Below are positions 1 through 4,752 of a DNA stretch of 5,738 bases, piece after piece (the stretch's first letter is position 1; each line of letters starts with the position of its first letter). Position numbers and translations under genes: made by a program. The notes beneath the pieces were generated by a model. It was given only the letters and a program-made list of their open reading frames with translations, made no database searches and was not told the origin of the DNA. The DNA comes from Syntrophomonas sp. UBA5288. GTDB lineage: Bacteria > Bacillota > Syntrophomonadia > Syntrophomonadales > Syntrophomonadaceae. The DNA is taken from assembly GCA_002408445.1 (NCBI GenBank), contig DHSK01000156.1, positions 1-5,738 on the forward strand. The letters are read 5' to 3'.

Positions 1-364
1 GATAATCAAATGGAAGGACCTTACCGTTAGTTTTCATGCAAATCATTGGCTCGATTTCGATATGTTTCCAAAAGAGAAAAGCTGAATATGATTTTACGAG
101 CCAACATGGACAATCTGTCCCGCGTCTGTTACCGTGCTTTCAAGAATTATATCTTTTGTAAATGTTTGCCATAAATGCCCTTTCCATTCGGGATAGAAGC
201 AGCGTTTGTCAGTTTCTATTCAGCCGAACGGAGACAAATTCTTTCATGCGAATCCACGTTGCATGGATAAATTGATTATCTTTTATTAGCCGCACAAGCC
301 TTACCCTAACTGGAACTTTTTTAAATTAAACAGAAAATAATCTCGGGAATTTCATTTTATTCTC
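1..364. other. Left-edge stretch without a supported gene
   Basis: No open frame here combines useful length, a ribosome binding site and recognisable protein sequence. Two short edge frames were examined. A plus-strand frame is open from position 2 to a stop at 83-85 (27 codons). A minus-strand frame could start with ATG at 46-44 and run off the left edge (15 codons, beginning MICMKTNGKV), but it has no clear Shine-Dalgarno. Either could be the end of a real gene that lies outside the window. The rest is AT-rich, with a weak 5-bp CATGC/GCATG dyad (245-265). Confidence 0.5.
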
Positions 365-394
365 TTGACCTACTCGTGTTGGAATGTCTATTGT
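365..394 (+). promoter_or_regulatory. Candidate sigma-A type promoter of the structured leader
   Basis: TTGACC at 365-370 is followed after 18 bases by TATTGT at 389-394. The -35 matches 5 of 6 consensus bases and the -10 matches 4 of 6. Transcription would begin near 401, just ahead of the Shine-Dalgarno and hairpins described at 443-621. It is the best-placed promoter for that region, but the -10 is weak. Confidence 0.35.
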
Positions 395-426
395 AAAGAT
401 GTTACGAGGCACCCCAGAAAATTAAG

Positions 427-444
427 AACGTATTAACGTATTAA
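427..444. repeat. Tandem repeat, AACGTATT twice
   Basis: AACGTATT occurs twice in succession (427-434, 435-442), and the period of 8 continues for two more bases. It lies directly before the AGGAGG at 444-449. It is short and may be chance, but could make the upstream spacing variable. Confidence 0.5.
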
Positions 445-457
445 GGAGGCGTTGCAG

Positions 458-505
458 ATGGGCACCTGGCACCCACCTAGCAGCTTTATTCACACAGGCT
501 GCTAG
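458..505 (+). CDS. Possible 15-aa leader peptide
   Basis: AAGGAGG at 443-449 is a near-perfect Shine-Dalgarno placed 8 bases before ATG 458. This is the best ribosome binding site on the plus strand of the window. The frame it opens is only 15 codons (MGTWHPPSSFIHTGC, stop TAG 503-505), and its 3' half is the perfect hairpin 477-505. A strong start followed by a short peptide and an overlapping stem is the arrangement of leader peptides that couple ribosome movement to RNA folding. There is no run of one amino acid to suggest a specific amino-acid sensor, and no gene follows closely: the MerR start is 338 bases downstream. The AGGAGG could instead be part of an RNA fold. Confidence 0.3.
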   Translation: MGTWHPPSSFIHTGC

Positions 506-527
506 CAACGATTTCGGAGTCTCGTTG
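477..527 (+). repeat. Two abutting perfect hairpins
   Basis: Stem 1 is 477-484 with 498-505 (CTAGCAGC/GCTGCTAG). Stem 2 is 506-511 with 522-527 (CAACGA/TCGTTG). The first stem ends at 505 and the second begins at 506, so the helices are contiguous. Both are perfect Watson-Crick stems with G/C pairs, unlike the AT-rich flanks. Confidence 0.6.
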
Positions 528-585
528 GTCACCCACGGGGCTTATTGCTTTGAAATTCGCCGATAAGACGCATCGAAATTGAGTG

Positions 586-621
586 TAGAAACTGTGGTTT
601 TGCAATTACAGTTTCTATTTT
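586..621 (+). terminator. Inverted repeat with short T run, weak terminator candidate
   Basis: TAGAAACTGT at 586-595 pairs perfectly with ACAGTTTCTA at 608-617 (10 bp, 12-nt loop), followed by TTTT at 618-621 and then CAC. The stem is AT-rich and the T run short, so intrinsic termination would be weak. It may act as an attenuator between the structured leader and the MerR gene, or be an operator-like dyad. Confidence 0.35.
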
Positions 622-664
622 CACGCATTAAATCTTCCTTCAAAGTATAAAATACTGGTAAGAA

Positions 665-757
665 GTGCTGCAACAATTCAAGTTAAAGGATGGAGATCTT
701 AAAAAAATTGAACAGCAGGTATTGATTATAGGATTGACTTTGGCATTTTACTTATAA
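665..757 (+). CDS. Possible 30-aa peptide or gene relic
   Basis: A frame opening with GTG at 665 reads 30 codons to TAA 755-757. Its first part is charged (KLKDGDLKKIEQQ) and its last twelve residues are hydrophobic (LIIGLTLAFYL region), so the translation looks protein-like. No Shine-Dalgarno precedes the GTG, and a stop lies two codons upstream in frame. It may be the tail of a decayed gene or chance. The TTGACT of the candidate MerR promoter lies inside it. Confidence 0.15.
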   Translation: MLQQFKLKDGDLKKIEQQVLIIGLTLAFYL

Positions 758-764
758 TTACAGT
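734..764 (+). promoter_or_regulatory. Candidate promoter of the MerR gene with 19-bp spacer
   Basis: TTGACT (734-739) and TACAGT (759-764) are separated by 19 bases. A long 19-bp spacer is the hallmark of promoters activated by MerR-family proteins, which twist the DNA to realign the two hexamers, so this could be autoregulated. No strong dyad is visible in the spacer. A perfect TATAAT at 753-758 also lies here, but only 13 bases from TTGACT and with no good -35 at 17 bases. A start near 771 would give a leader of about 73 nt. Confidence 0.35.
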
Positions 765-831
765 TGAATATATCCAGTTATTGAAAAAACGAGATATTGC
801 ATGTGTTTGTTTAATTTTAATGTTGTTAGAC

Positions 832-843
832 TGGGGGATTTCC
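832..843 (+). promoter_or_regulatory. Ribosome binding site deciding the MerR start
   Basis: A GGGGG run at 833-837 lies six bases before ATG 844 and is the only purine-rich ribosome binding site near it. The in-frame TTG at 781 has none, so it favours starting the regulator at 844. Confidence 0.6.
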
Positions 844-1731
844 ATGAAAAGCAAGGAAGTATTCTCAATTGGAGAGGTTGCAAAAATTACTGGAATCTGC
901 GCTAAAACCTTGCGATTCTATGACAGAATTCAATTGCTCTCTCCAAGCTTCAGGAATGAAACAAACAATTATCGTTGCTACACTGAGGATCATATTGTAA
1001 CTCTGCTGATTATCAAAAACTTCCGCACAATAGGCTTTGGTCTCAAGGATATTCATGAAATGATTAATAAAAAAAATACCAGTACAATGGAGAGAGAGCT
1101 CAGGAAGCGAATGGATACAATTCGTGAGCAGATTAATTCTTTGGAAGACCAATATAGAATGGGAGAAGACCTTTTGGCCCGTCTGCATTACAGAAAAGAG
1201 AGCGTTTTGGAACAGGAAATCAGTTGTCCGCATACATCCGACCCTTATCAAGACATCCATATCGAAACGATTGATGAGATAACTCTGCTGTTTCACCGGG
1301 AAGTTATACATTCTTATAAAAATTCGGATATTTCACTCTTGGAATGGTCCAATATTATGATGAAGCCGCAGAATAAGGGGCTTCATAAGTGTGGAGCGTA
1401 TATCGTCACTTATTATACAGAACCACTGAGTCAGTTCCTGATGTCAACTTGTGATGTGGAATTTGGCGTACCAGTCGAAGTCCCTGCCGATTATAAAAGT
1501 GATGATGCCTATATTCGTATCTTCGGAGGCTTTCGCGCTGCAACAGCCGTACATGCGGGTCCGTATTCCGGCATTATAAATACACATGTGAAGCTTTTGC
1601 AATGGATTAATCAAAATGGTTATGCAGTGGCCGGACCTATTTCTGAGGAATTCATTATCTCTCACATGGATATAAACAACAGTGATGAACATCTCACCAA
1701 AATAATTGTACCTATTCGGACAGCAGAGTAG
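844..1731 (+). CDS. MerR-family transcriptional regulator with GyrI/BmrR-like effector domain
   Basis: This is a 295-residue one-component regulator. Residues 7-34 (FSIGEVAKITGICAKTLRFYDR and after) are the MerR winged helix-turn-helix with the conserved TLRFYD motif. YRCYTEDH and the following helix complete the DNA-binding domain to about residue 74. Residues 82-118 look like the dimerising coiled coil. Residues 135-292 match the GyrI-like ligand domain of BmrR-type regulators, including HAGPYSGI (237-244), LLQWINQNGY (251-260), AGPISEEF (263-270) and the final VPI strand. Length is close to BmrR-type proteins. Such regulators usually sense amphipathic or aromatic small molecules and activate promoters with 19-bp spacers. 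In many GyrI-like domains the last strand carries Glu after Thr; here it is Lys286, which suggests a different ligand charge. The ATG at 844 is preferred to the in-frame TTG at 781, because the extra 21 residues are hydrophobic and precede the domain. Targets are unproven; the convergent operon and the divergent region at 3807-4372 are candidates. Confidence 0.9.
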   Translation: MKSKEVFSIGEVAKITGICAKTLRFYDRIQLLSPSFRNETNNYRCYTEDHIVTLLIIKNFRTIGFGLKDIHEMINKKNTSTMERELRKRMDTIREQINSLEDQYRMGEDLLARLHYRKESVLEQEISCPHTSDPYQDIHIETIDEITLLFHREVIHSYKNSDISLLEWSNIMMKPQNKGLHKCGAYIVTYYTEPLSQFLMSTCDVEFGVPVEVPADYKSDDAYIRIFGGFRAATAVHAGPYSGIINTHVKLLQWINQNGYAVAGPISEEFIISHMDINNSDEHLTKIIVPIRTAE

Positions 1732-1762
1732 TATGAATCTGAGGACGGTGCTCCGGTACCTT

Positions 1763-1778
1763 GACACTATGACACTAT
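1763..1778. repeat. Tandem GACACTAT direct repeat
   Basis: GACACTAT occurs twice head to tail (1763-1770 and 1771-1778) between the MerR stop and the terminator stem. TTGACA at 1761-1766 and TATAAT at 1776-1781 are also present but only 9 bases apart, too close to form a promoter. Confidence 0.5.
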
Positions 1779-1784
1779 AATGAT

Positions 1785-1822
1785 AAACCCGCTTCCAGCA
1801 CTTTAACGCTGGAAGCGGGTTT
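1785..1822. terminator. Bidirectional terminator between convergent units
   Basis: The arms 1785-1799 (AAACCCGCTTCCAGC) and 1808-1822 are a perfect 15-bp inverted repeat with an 8-nt loop (ACTTTAAC). The stem is GC-rich with A/T at its base, so both orientations give a GC stem ending in TTT. It lies 54 bases after the MerR stop and about 110 bases beyond the nitroreductase stop on the other strand, so it can serve both. The T tracts are short (TTTGTCTCTT on the plus side), so efficiency may be moderate. Confidence 0.8.
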
Positions 1823-1882
1823 GTCTCTTCAGGTTGCACTTTATAACCCTGTCTCTACATCCCCCAGGGCCCCGGATCCAAG

Positions 1883-1892
1883 GTGCTAGCAC
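1883..1892. repeat. Perfect palindrome GTGCTAGCAC
   Basis: A 10-bp perfect palindrome in the spacer between the terminator stem and the nitroreductase stop. No function can be assigned. Confidence 0.4.
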
Positions 1893-1932
1893 GGCTAATA
1901 ACTGATTCCTTAATGTTATAAATTCATTATTT

Positions 1933-2592
1933 CTAAAAACCGTACCATTTGGTGATATTATCCACAGCTTCGCGTGTGCTCACAACATTGTTGGCTGGAA
2001 ATGTCCAGTCCGGATAACCGATGGCGATTCCGCAGACAAGTTGCTTGGACTCCGGAAAATGAAGTTCTTCCCGAATTCCATTTTGATATGTGATGGCTTG
2101 TTCTTCTACGCAGGTACCGAGACCATACTCCATTGCCGCAAGACAAATATTTTGTGTAACACAGCCCATATCAAATCGAAAGGCGGTTTCGTCAAGAGAC
2201 TTATCCATATACAACAGAATAAGCACCGGTGCGTCAAAAAAGGAAAATCCACGAGCCAGCCACCAGCTACGGCTTTTACGGTCATCGCGTGCAATGTCCA
2301 TAGCTGAAAATAATTGCTTTCCAAGCGCTTTGCTGCGATCCAGATAAACTCCGCGAAGCGATGCGCCCGCATAATCCTCCGCTTGCTTTTCCTGTAGAGC
2401 TGCTTGGTTTGAACGGCGCAGGGCATCTAATACATCTCCCGTGGCAACTGCAAATTCCCAGGGCTGTGCATTATTGGCAGAAACAGAGCGCACTGCTAAT
2501 TTCAATACCTGTCGTAGTACATTCTGTGGAACTGGGTCCGTTTTGAAACCTCGAATGGATCTTCTCTCATTGATCGCCTGTATGAGTTCCAT
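1933..2592 (-). CDS. Nitroreductase family FMN-dependent oxidoreductase
   Basis: This 219-residue protein is a small nitroreductase-fold flavoenzyme. These act in the cytoplasm as homodimers binding FMN and use NAD(P)H to reduce nitro groups, quinones, enones or similar acceptors. Residues 10-16 (RRSIRGF) are the FMN-phosphate-binding start of the fold. Residues 38-47 (SANNAQPWEF) are the family S-x-N-x-QPW loop. GLGTC (157-161) and IAIGYPDW (189-196) are the usual C-terminal motifs. It seems full length. ATG at 2592-2590 is preceded by GAGAGG about 11 bases upstream, a moderate Shine-Dalgarno. It is the second gene of an operon, 32 bases after the CoA-transferase stop, and is presumably read from the promoter near 3867-3897. 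The operon context suggests it reduces a metabolite of the same pathway (for example an enoyl or oxo intermediate) rather than being a xenobiotic nitroreductase, but the substrate is unknown. Confidence 0.9.
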   Translation of the reverse strand: MELIQAINERRSIRGFKTDPVPQNVLRQVLKLAVRSVSANNAQPWEFAVATGDVLDALRRSNQAALQEKQAEDYAGASLRGVYLDRSKALGKQLFSAMDIARDDRKSRSWWLARGFSFFDAPVLILLYMDKSLDETAFRFDMGCVTQNICLAAMEYGLGTCVEEQAITYQNGIREELHFPESKQLVCGIAIGYPDWTFPANNVVSTREAVDNITKWYGF

Positions 2593-2624
2593 TTTCTGAT
2601 CAACCTCTCATAATTTTTCCTTTT

Positions 2625-3806
2625 TTACATGATGCCTTCTGCCCGCAACTTCTCAACCTCAGCCTCAGTAAGACCAAATACTTCGCAGTTGTGCTGACCC
2701 AAAAGCGGAGCCGGCTCTTCAACAGAACCGGGCGTTTCGGACATCTTAATTACGCAACCCTGAATCTGTATATCGCCAATGGTAGGATGCTTACAGTTTA
2801 CAACCATCTCACGTGCTTTGATGTGAGGGTGTTCAATCGCTTCTTTAATATTAAGGACGGGGCCACAGGGAACTCCGGCTTTATCCATGATGTCCTCAAT
2901 TTCCGCTTTGGTATACTGTTTACACCAATTACCGATCACTTCCTTCAACTCGGGCAAATAATTATCTTGGCGCGAGACATTCGTCTTATACCGAGGGTCC
3001 TCCAAAAGCTCTTCATGAGACATAACCCTGCAGAATTTTTCCCACAGACGGTCATTGCCGACCCCCAACGCCACAAAACCATCTTTGCAGGGATAGACAT
3101 CAAATGGTGCAATGGAACTATCGATATTACCAATACGCTCCGGAATAATGCCGGCCATAGTATAATAAGGGATGGTGTTCTCCAGCAAGCTAAAAATTGT
3201 ATCCACCATAGATACATCCACATGCTGTCCCTCACCTGTCTTCTCCCGGTTATACAATGCCATCAAAATGCCTACTGTCAGATAGATACCCGCCACATGA
3301 TCCGCGACAGATGTGCCCGCTTTTACTGGATTCATTTCCGGATAGCCGGTCATATTTAACATACCGCCCATTGCCTGCGCTACAGCGTCATAACAAGGAC
3401 GGTAGGTAATTGGTCCATACTGACCGAACCCGGAACTGGACGCATAAATTATGCGAGGGTTGATTTCTCTAACTGTCTCATAATCAATCTTAAGTTTTTT
3501 GGTTACCCCGCCTTTATAATTTTCAACCACGATATCGGCATCTTTTACCAGTTTGTAAAACATCTGCAGTGCTTTATCTGACTTTAAGTTTAAGGTAGTA
3601 CCTTTCTTGTTGCGATTGATCTGTGCGAAAAAACCACTCTCCCCACTATTAGGATCCAGTGGACCCCATGAGCGGCATTGTTCGCCTCCTATCGGTTCTA
3701 TCTTAGTGACTTCAGCACCATAATCCGCTAGTATCATGGTGCTGAATGGGCCGTTTAGAGCAGATGTTAAGTCTACGACCTTAAGACCACTTAATGGCTT
3801 GTTCAT
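2625..3806 (-). CDS. Class III (CaiB/BaiF family) CoA-transferase
   Basis: This 393-residue protein moves CoA between carboxylic acids, the family III reaction that goes through an aspartyl-CoA anhydride. The N-terminal Rossmann-like segment GLKVVDLTSALNGPF (7-21) leads to ILADYGAEVTKIEP (25-38). NRNKKGTTLNLKS (64-76), DIVVENYKGG (91-100) and YASSSGFGQYGP (121-132) follow. The probable catalytic aspartate is Asp169 in TSVADHVAG, the same number as the nucleophile Asp169 of formyl-CoA transferase. The tail PLLGQHNCEVFGLTEAEVEKL is typical of the family, and the length is normal. Members include formyl-CoA, carnitine/crotonobetaine, bile-acid, benzylsuccinate and 2-hydroxyacid CoA-transferases; nothing here selects one, so no symbol is given. 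The ATG at 3806-3804 has a perfect AGGAGG eight bases upstream. It is the first gene of an operon with the nitroreductase and is divergent from a FAD oxidoreductase relic, consistent with activation of an acid before redox steps. Confidence 0.93.
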   Translation of the reverse strand: MNKPLSGLKVVDLTSALNGPFSTMILADYGAEVTKIEPIGGEQCRSWGPLDPNSGESGFFAQINRNKKGTTLNLKSDKALQMFYKLVKDADIVVENYKGGVTKKLKIDYETVREINPRIIYASSSGFGQYGPITYRPCYDAVAQAMGGMLNMTGYPEMNPVKAGTSVADHVAGIYLTVGILMALYNREKTGEGQHVDVSMVDTIFSLLENTIPYYTMAGIIPERIGNIDSSIAPFDVYPCKDGFVALGVGNDRLWEKFCRVMSHEELLEDPRYKTNVSRQDNYLPELKEVIGNWCKQYTKAEIEDIMDKAGVPCGPVLNIKEAIEHPHIKAREMVVNCKHPTIGDIQIQGCVIKMSETPGSVEEPAPLLGQHNCEVFGLTEAEVEKLRAEGIM

Positions 3807-3814
3807 TTCCTTGT

Positions 3815-3820
3815 CCTCCT
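3815..3820 (-). promoter_or_regulatory. Strong Shine-Dalgarno of the CoA-transferase
   Basis: AGGAGG on the minus strand, 8 bases before the ATG at 3806. It fixes the start and suggests high expression. Confidence 0.85.
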
Positions 3821-3866
3821 CGTCATAAATACATAGTTTCTAAAATTATTACCATTCTTACATTTG

Positions 3867-3897
3867 ACTATAACTATTATAGTTAATGGAATGTCAA
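3867..3897 (-). promoter_or_regulatory. Candidate promoter of the CoA-transferase/nitroreductase operon, 19-bp spacer, with dyad
   Basis: On the minus strand, a consensus TTGACA (3897-3892) is followed after exactly 19 bases by TATAGT (3872-3867, 5 of 6 matches). A 17-bp spacer would give the poor hexamer GTTATA instead. The perfect 15-bp palindrome TAACTATTATAGTTA (3871-3885, plus-strand reading) lies within the spacer and overlaps the -10. A 19-bp spacer with an internal dyad is what MerR-family activators use, and the local MerR protein is an obvious candidate. The dyad is displaced toward the -10 rather than centred, so a repressor is also possible. Transcription would start near 3860, giving a leader of roughly 54 nt. 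Confidence 0.55.
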
Positions 3898-4096
3898 GAT
3901 AATATTTTAAGAAATTCGACAAATAATATCCGTATTATGACAAGTATGCCGTGCAACGTTCCTTAAACTGTAACCTTAAGGCACATTGAGACAGTCGTGT
4001 AGATAGAATGGAAATAGCTGGATTTTTAGGGTTTTGTCTCAGACAAACTACCCGTTGGATGGCTGGTGCTGATTTTTACATAAGTTTAACATAGAC
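3898..4096. other. Divergent intergenic region with three dyads, no gene seen
   Basis: This central part of the 566-bp divergent spacer has no credible open frame. It contains ATAATA-TCCG-TATTAT (3923-3938), CCTTAA/TTAAGG arms (3961-3966 with 3976-3981) and the perfect TTTGTCTCAGACAAA palindrome (4033-4047, listed separately). The density of symmetric elements suggests regulatory protein sites or the remains of deleted DNA. Confidence 0.45.
4033..4047. promoter_or_regulatory. Perfect operator-like palindrome TTTGTCTCAGACAAA
   Basis: A 7+1+7 perfect palindrome centred on 4040. Size and symmetry fit a homodimeric repressor or activator site (for example a TetR- or GntR-type protein). No such regulator is in the window, so the protein is unknown. 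Confidence 0.35.
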
Positions 4097-4135
4097 TTGC
4101 TTGTATCATATGTAACATTGCTATACTTTTATAGT
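4097..4135 (+). promoter_or_regulatory. Candidate promoter region of the FAD oxidoreductase with dyad
   Basis: TTGCTT (4097-4102) and TATACT (4122-4127) are 19 bases apart. A second -10-like TATAGT lies at 4130-4135. CTATA-CTTT-TATAG (4121-4134) is a dyad closely like the CTATA-N5-TATAG dyad in the divergent operon promoter, and in both cases it runs into TATAGT. It lies about 240 bases before the gene, leaving a long leader. Confidence 0.35.
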
Positions 4136-4152
4136 ATAAGATTTTAGAAGGA

Positions 4153-4177
4153 CAAGATCTTTTGCAGCTTGATCTTG
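4153..4177 (+). repeat. Hairpin in the leader of the FAD oxidoreductase
   Basis: CAAGATC (4153-4159) pairs with GATCTTG (4171-4177), a perfect 7-bp stem with an 11-nt loop, just downstream of the candidate start site. It is followed by ATATTGTTTAAAA, not a T tract, so it is not an intrinsic terminator. Confidence 0.45.
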
Positions 4178-4252
4178 ATATTGTTTAAAAGAAAAATGGG
4201 ATTTTAAAGTTGCCTTTATGAAAAAGTAAGCCAATGGAGAAGATATAATTAA

Positions 4253-4330
4253 TTGAAATATGCGTTAATGGCCGGAATGTCTATTTTACAGCTGATAAGC
4301 GGCAGATTCGCCTATAACCTATTCGGCTGA
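4253..4330 (+). CDS. Possible 25-aa hydrophobic peptide
   Basis: TTG at 4253 opens a 25-codon frame to TGA 4328-4330, with an internal ATG at 4268. The translation is mostly hydrophobic with Lys and Arg (LKYALMAGMSILQLISG...), resembling a short membrane peptide or the first segment of a membrane protein. GGAG at 4236-4239 is 13 bases from the TTG, rather far. It may be a relic, a leader peptide or chance. Confidence 0.15.
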   Translation: MKYALMAGMSILQLISGRFAYNLFG

Positions 4331-4372
4331 ATTATTAATGAAAGGACTGGCTGATTGTCAGGGTATGAAAAA

Positions 4373-4750
4373 ATGAAAAATATAGTTATCATTGGTTCAG
4401 GAATCGGCGGCCTTGTTGCCGGCAACCTGCTGGCCAAGAAGGGATATAAAGTCACCATATTTGAAGCCCACAGCATGCCTGGCGGTTATACCGGCGGATT
4501 TTACCGGAAAGGGTATTATTTTGAGAGCGGCACTCTTTCTTTTGAAGCTTCCGCTTCGGTCTTTAAGGCCATGCAGGACATTGAGGTATTTGAAAAGATA
4601 GATTTCGTAAAACAAAAAATACGGTTAGTTGCAGAGAATTTCGACGGAACTCCTGATACTTACGATGATTATAAAAAAATGGTTTACCTTGCTTTCCCAT
4701 ACGACCAGGAAAAGCTGAACAGGGCTTTTTTACGGTATATCTGGGATTGA
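4373..4750 (+). CDS. N-terminal fragment, FAD-binding part of the oxidoreductase
   Basis: This frame encodes 125 residues from ATG 4373. Residues 4-13 (IVIIGSGIGG) are the GxGxxG dinucleotide loop. Glu31 at the end of the second strand (VTIFEAH) is the usual FAD-ribose ligand. PGGYTGGFYRKGYYFESGTLSFE (36-58) is the characteristic loop of the CrtI-like family. Family-like sequence runs to about EKLNR, then RAFLRYIWD is out-of-frame tail ending at TGA 4748-4750. Start choice: ATG 4373 gives the normal MKNIVIIG beginning and has AGGG nine bases upstream. A TTG at 4355 in the same frame has AAAGGA eight bases upstream and would add six residues. A 12-codon frame (4338-4376) overlaps the ATG as ATGA. 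Alone, the fragment could perhaps bind nucleotide but could not be a complete enzyme. Confidence 0.65.
   Translation: MKNIVIIGSGIGGLVAGNLLAKKGYKVTIFEAHSMPGGYTGGFYRKGYYFESGTLSFEASASVFKAMQDIEVFEKIDFVKQKIRLVAENFDGTPDTYDDYKKMVYLAFPYDQEKLNRAFLRYIWD
4718..4732 (+). other. Deletion/frameshift junction with T6 slippery tract
   Basis: The family-like reading changes from the 4373 frame (EKLN, ending 4720) to the 4753 frame (FFTVYLG, from about 4726) within a dozen bases. The junction contains C then TTTTTT (4726-4731) then A. In the upstream frame this reads T TTT TTA (4726-4732), a classical -1 slippery heptamer, and a -1 slip would enter the downstream frame exactly. One added T would also restore the frame. 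Confidence 0.65.
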
Positions 4751-4752
4751 AT

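Larger units (their letters stand above)
401..621 (+). ncRNA. Candidate structured leader or small RNA, family unknown
   Basis: The segment between a promoter-like pair (365-394) and a terminator-like stem (586-617) is dense in perfect stems. CTAGCAGC at 477-484 pairs with GCTGCTAG at 498-505 (8 bp, 13-nt loop). CAACGA at 506-511 pairs with TCGTTG at 522-527 (6 bp, 10-nt loop). These two hairpins abut with no spacer and could stack. TGGG at 459-462 can pair with CCCA at 532-535 to enclose both. CTTAT at 541-545 can pair with ATAAG at 563-567. I compared it by eye with common riboswitch and RNA cores (T-box, SAM, TPP, FMN, cobalamin, c-di-GMP, tmRNA, SRP, RNase P) and recognised none. It could be a free small RNA, or an attenuator-like leader of the MerR gene 220 bases downstream. 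The call rests on helices seen by eye, without covariation. Confidence 0.3.

Noticed and set aside
1..46. Start of a minus-strand gene running off the left edge (MICMKTNGKVLPFDY)
   Set aside because: The translation is plausible, but there are only 15 codons and no clear Shine-Dalgarno; it cannot be supported without sequence to the left.
401..621. Known riboswitch, T-box, tmRNA, SRP or RNase P RNA
   Set aside because: None of the conserved core motifs of these families that I know could be found on either strand.
781..843. In-frame extension of the MerR protein from TTG 781
   Set aside because: It would add 21 hydrophobic residues before a standard MerR N-terminus and has no ribosome binding site. 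ATG 844 has a purine run at proper spacing.
865..1311. 148-codon minus-strand frame inside the MerR gene
   Set aside because: It is antisense to a well-supported domain protein, has no recognisable motif and lacks a plausible Shine-Dalgarno; it is a shadow frame.
1761..1781. TTGACA and TATAAT as a promoter after the MerR gene
   Set aside because: The two hexamers are only 9 bases apart, too close for RNA polymerase, and arise from a tandem GACACTAT repeat.
1444..1839. 131-codon minus-strand frame overlapping the MerR 3' end
   Set aside because: It runs through the terminator stem and antisense to the GyrI-like domain. No ribosome binding site or motif.
2691..3359. 222-codon plus-strand frame opposite the CoA-transferase
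   Set aside because: It is fully antisense to a conserved family protein, and its composition (rich in His, Arg, Phe, Asn) is typical of a shadow frame.
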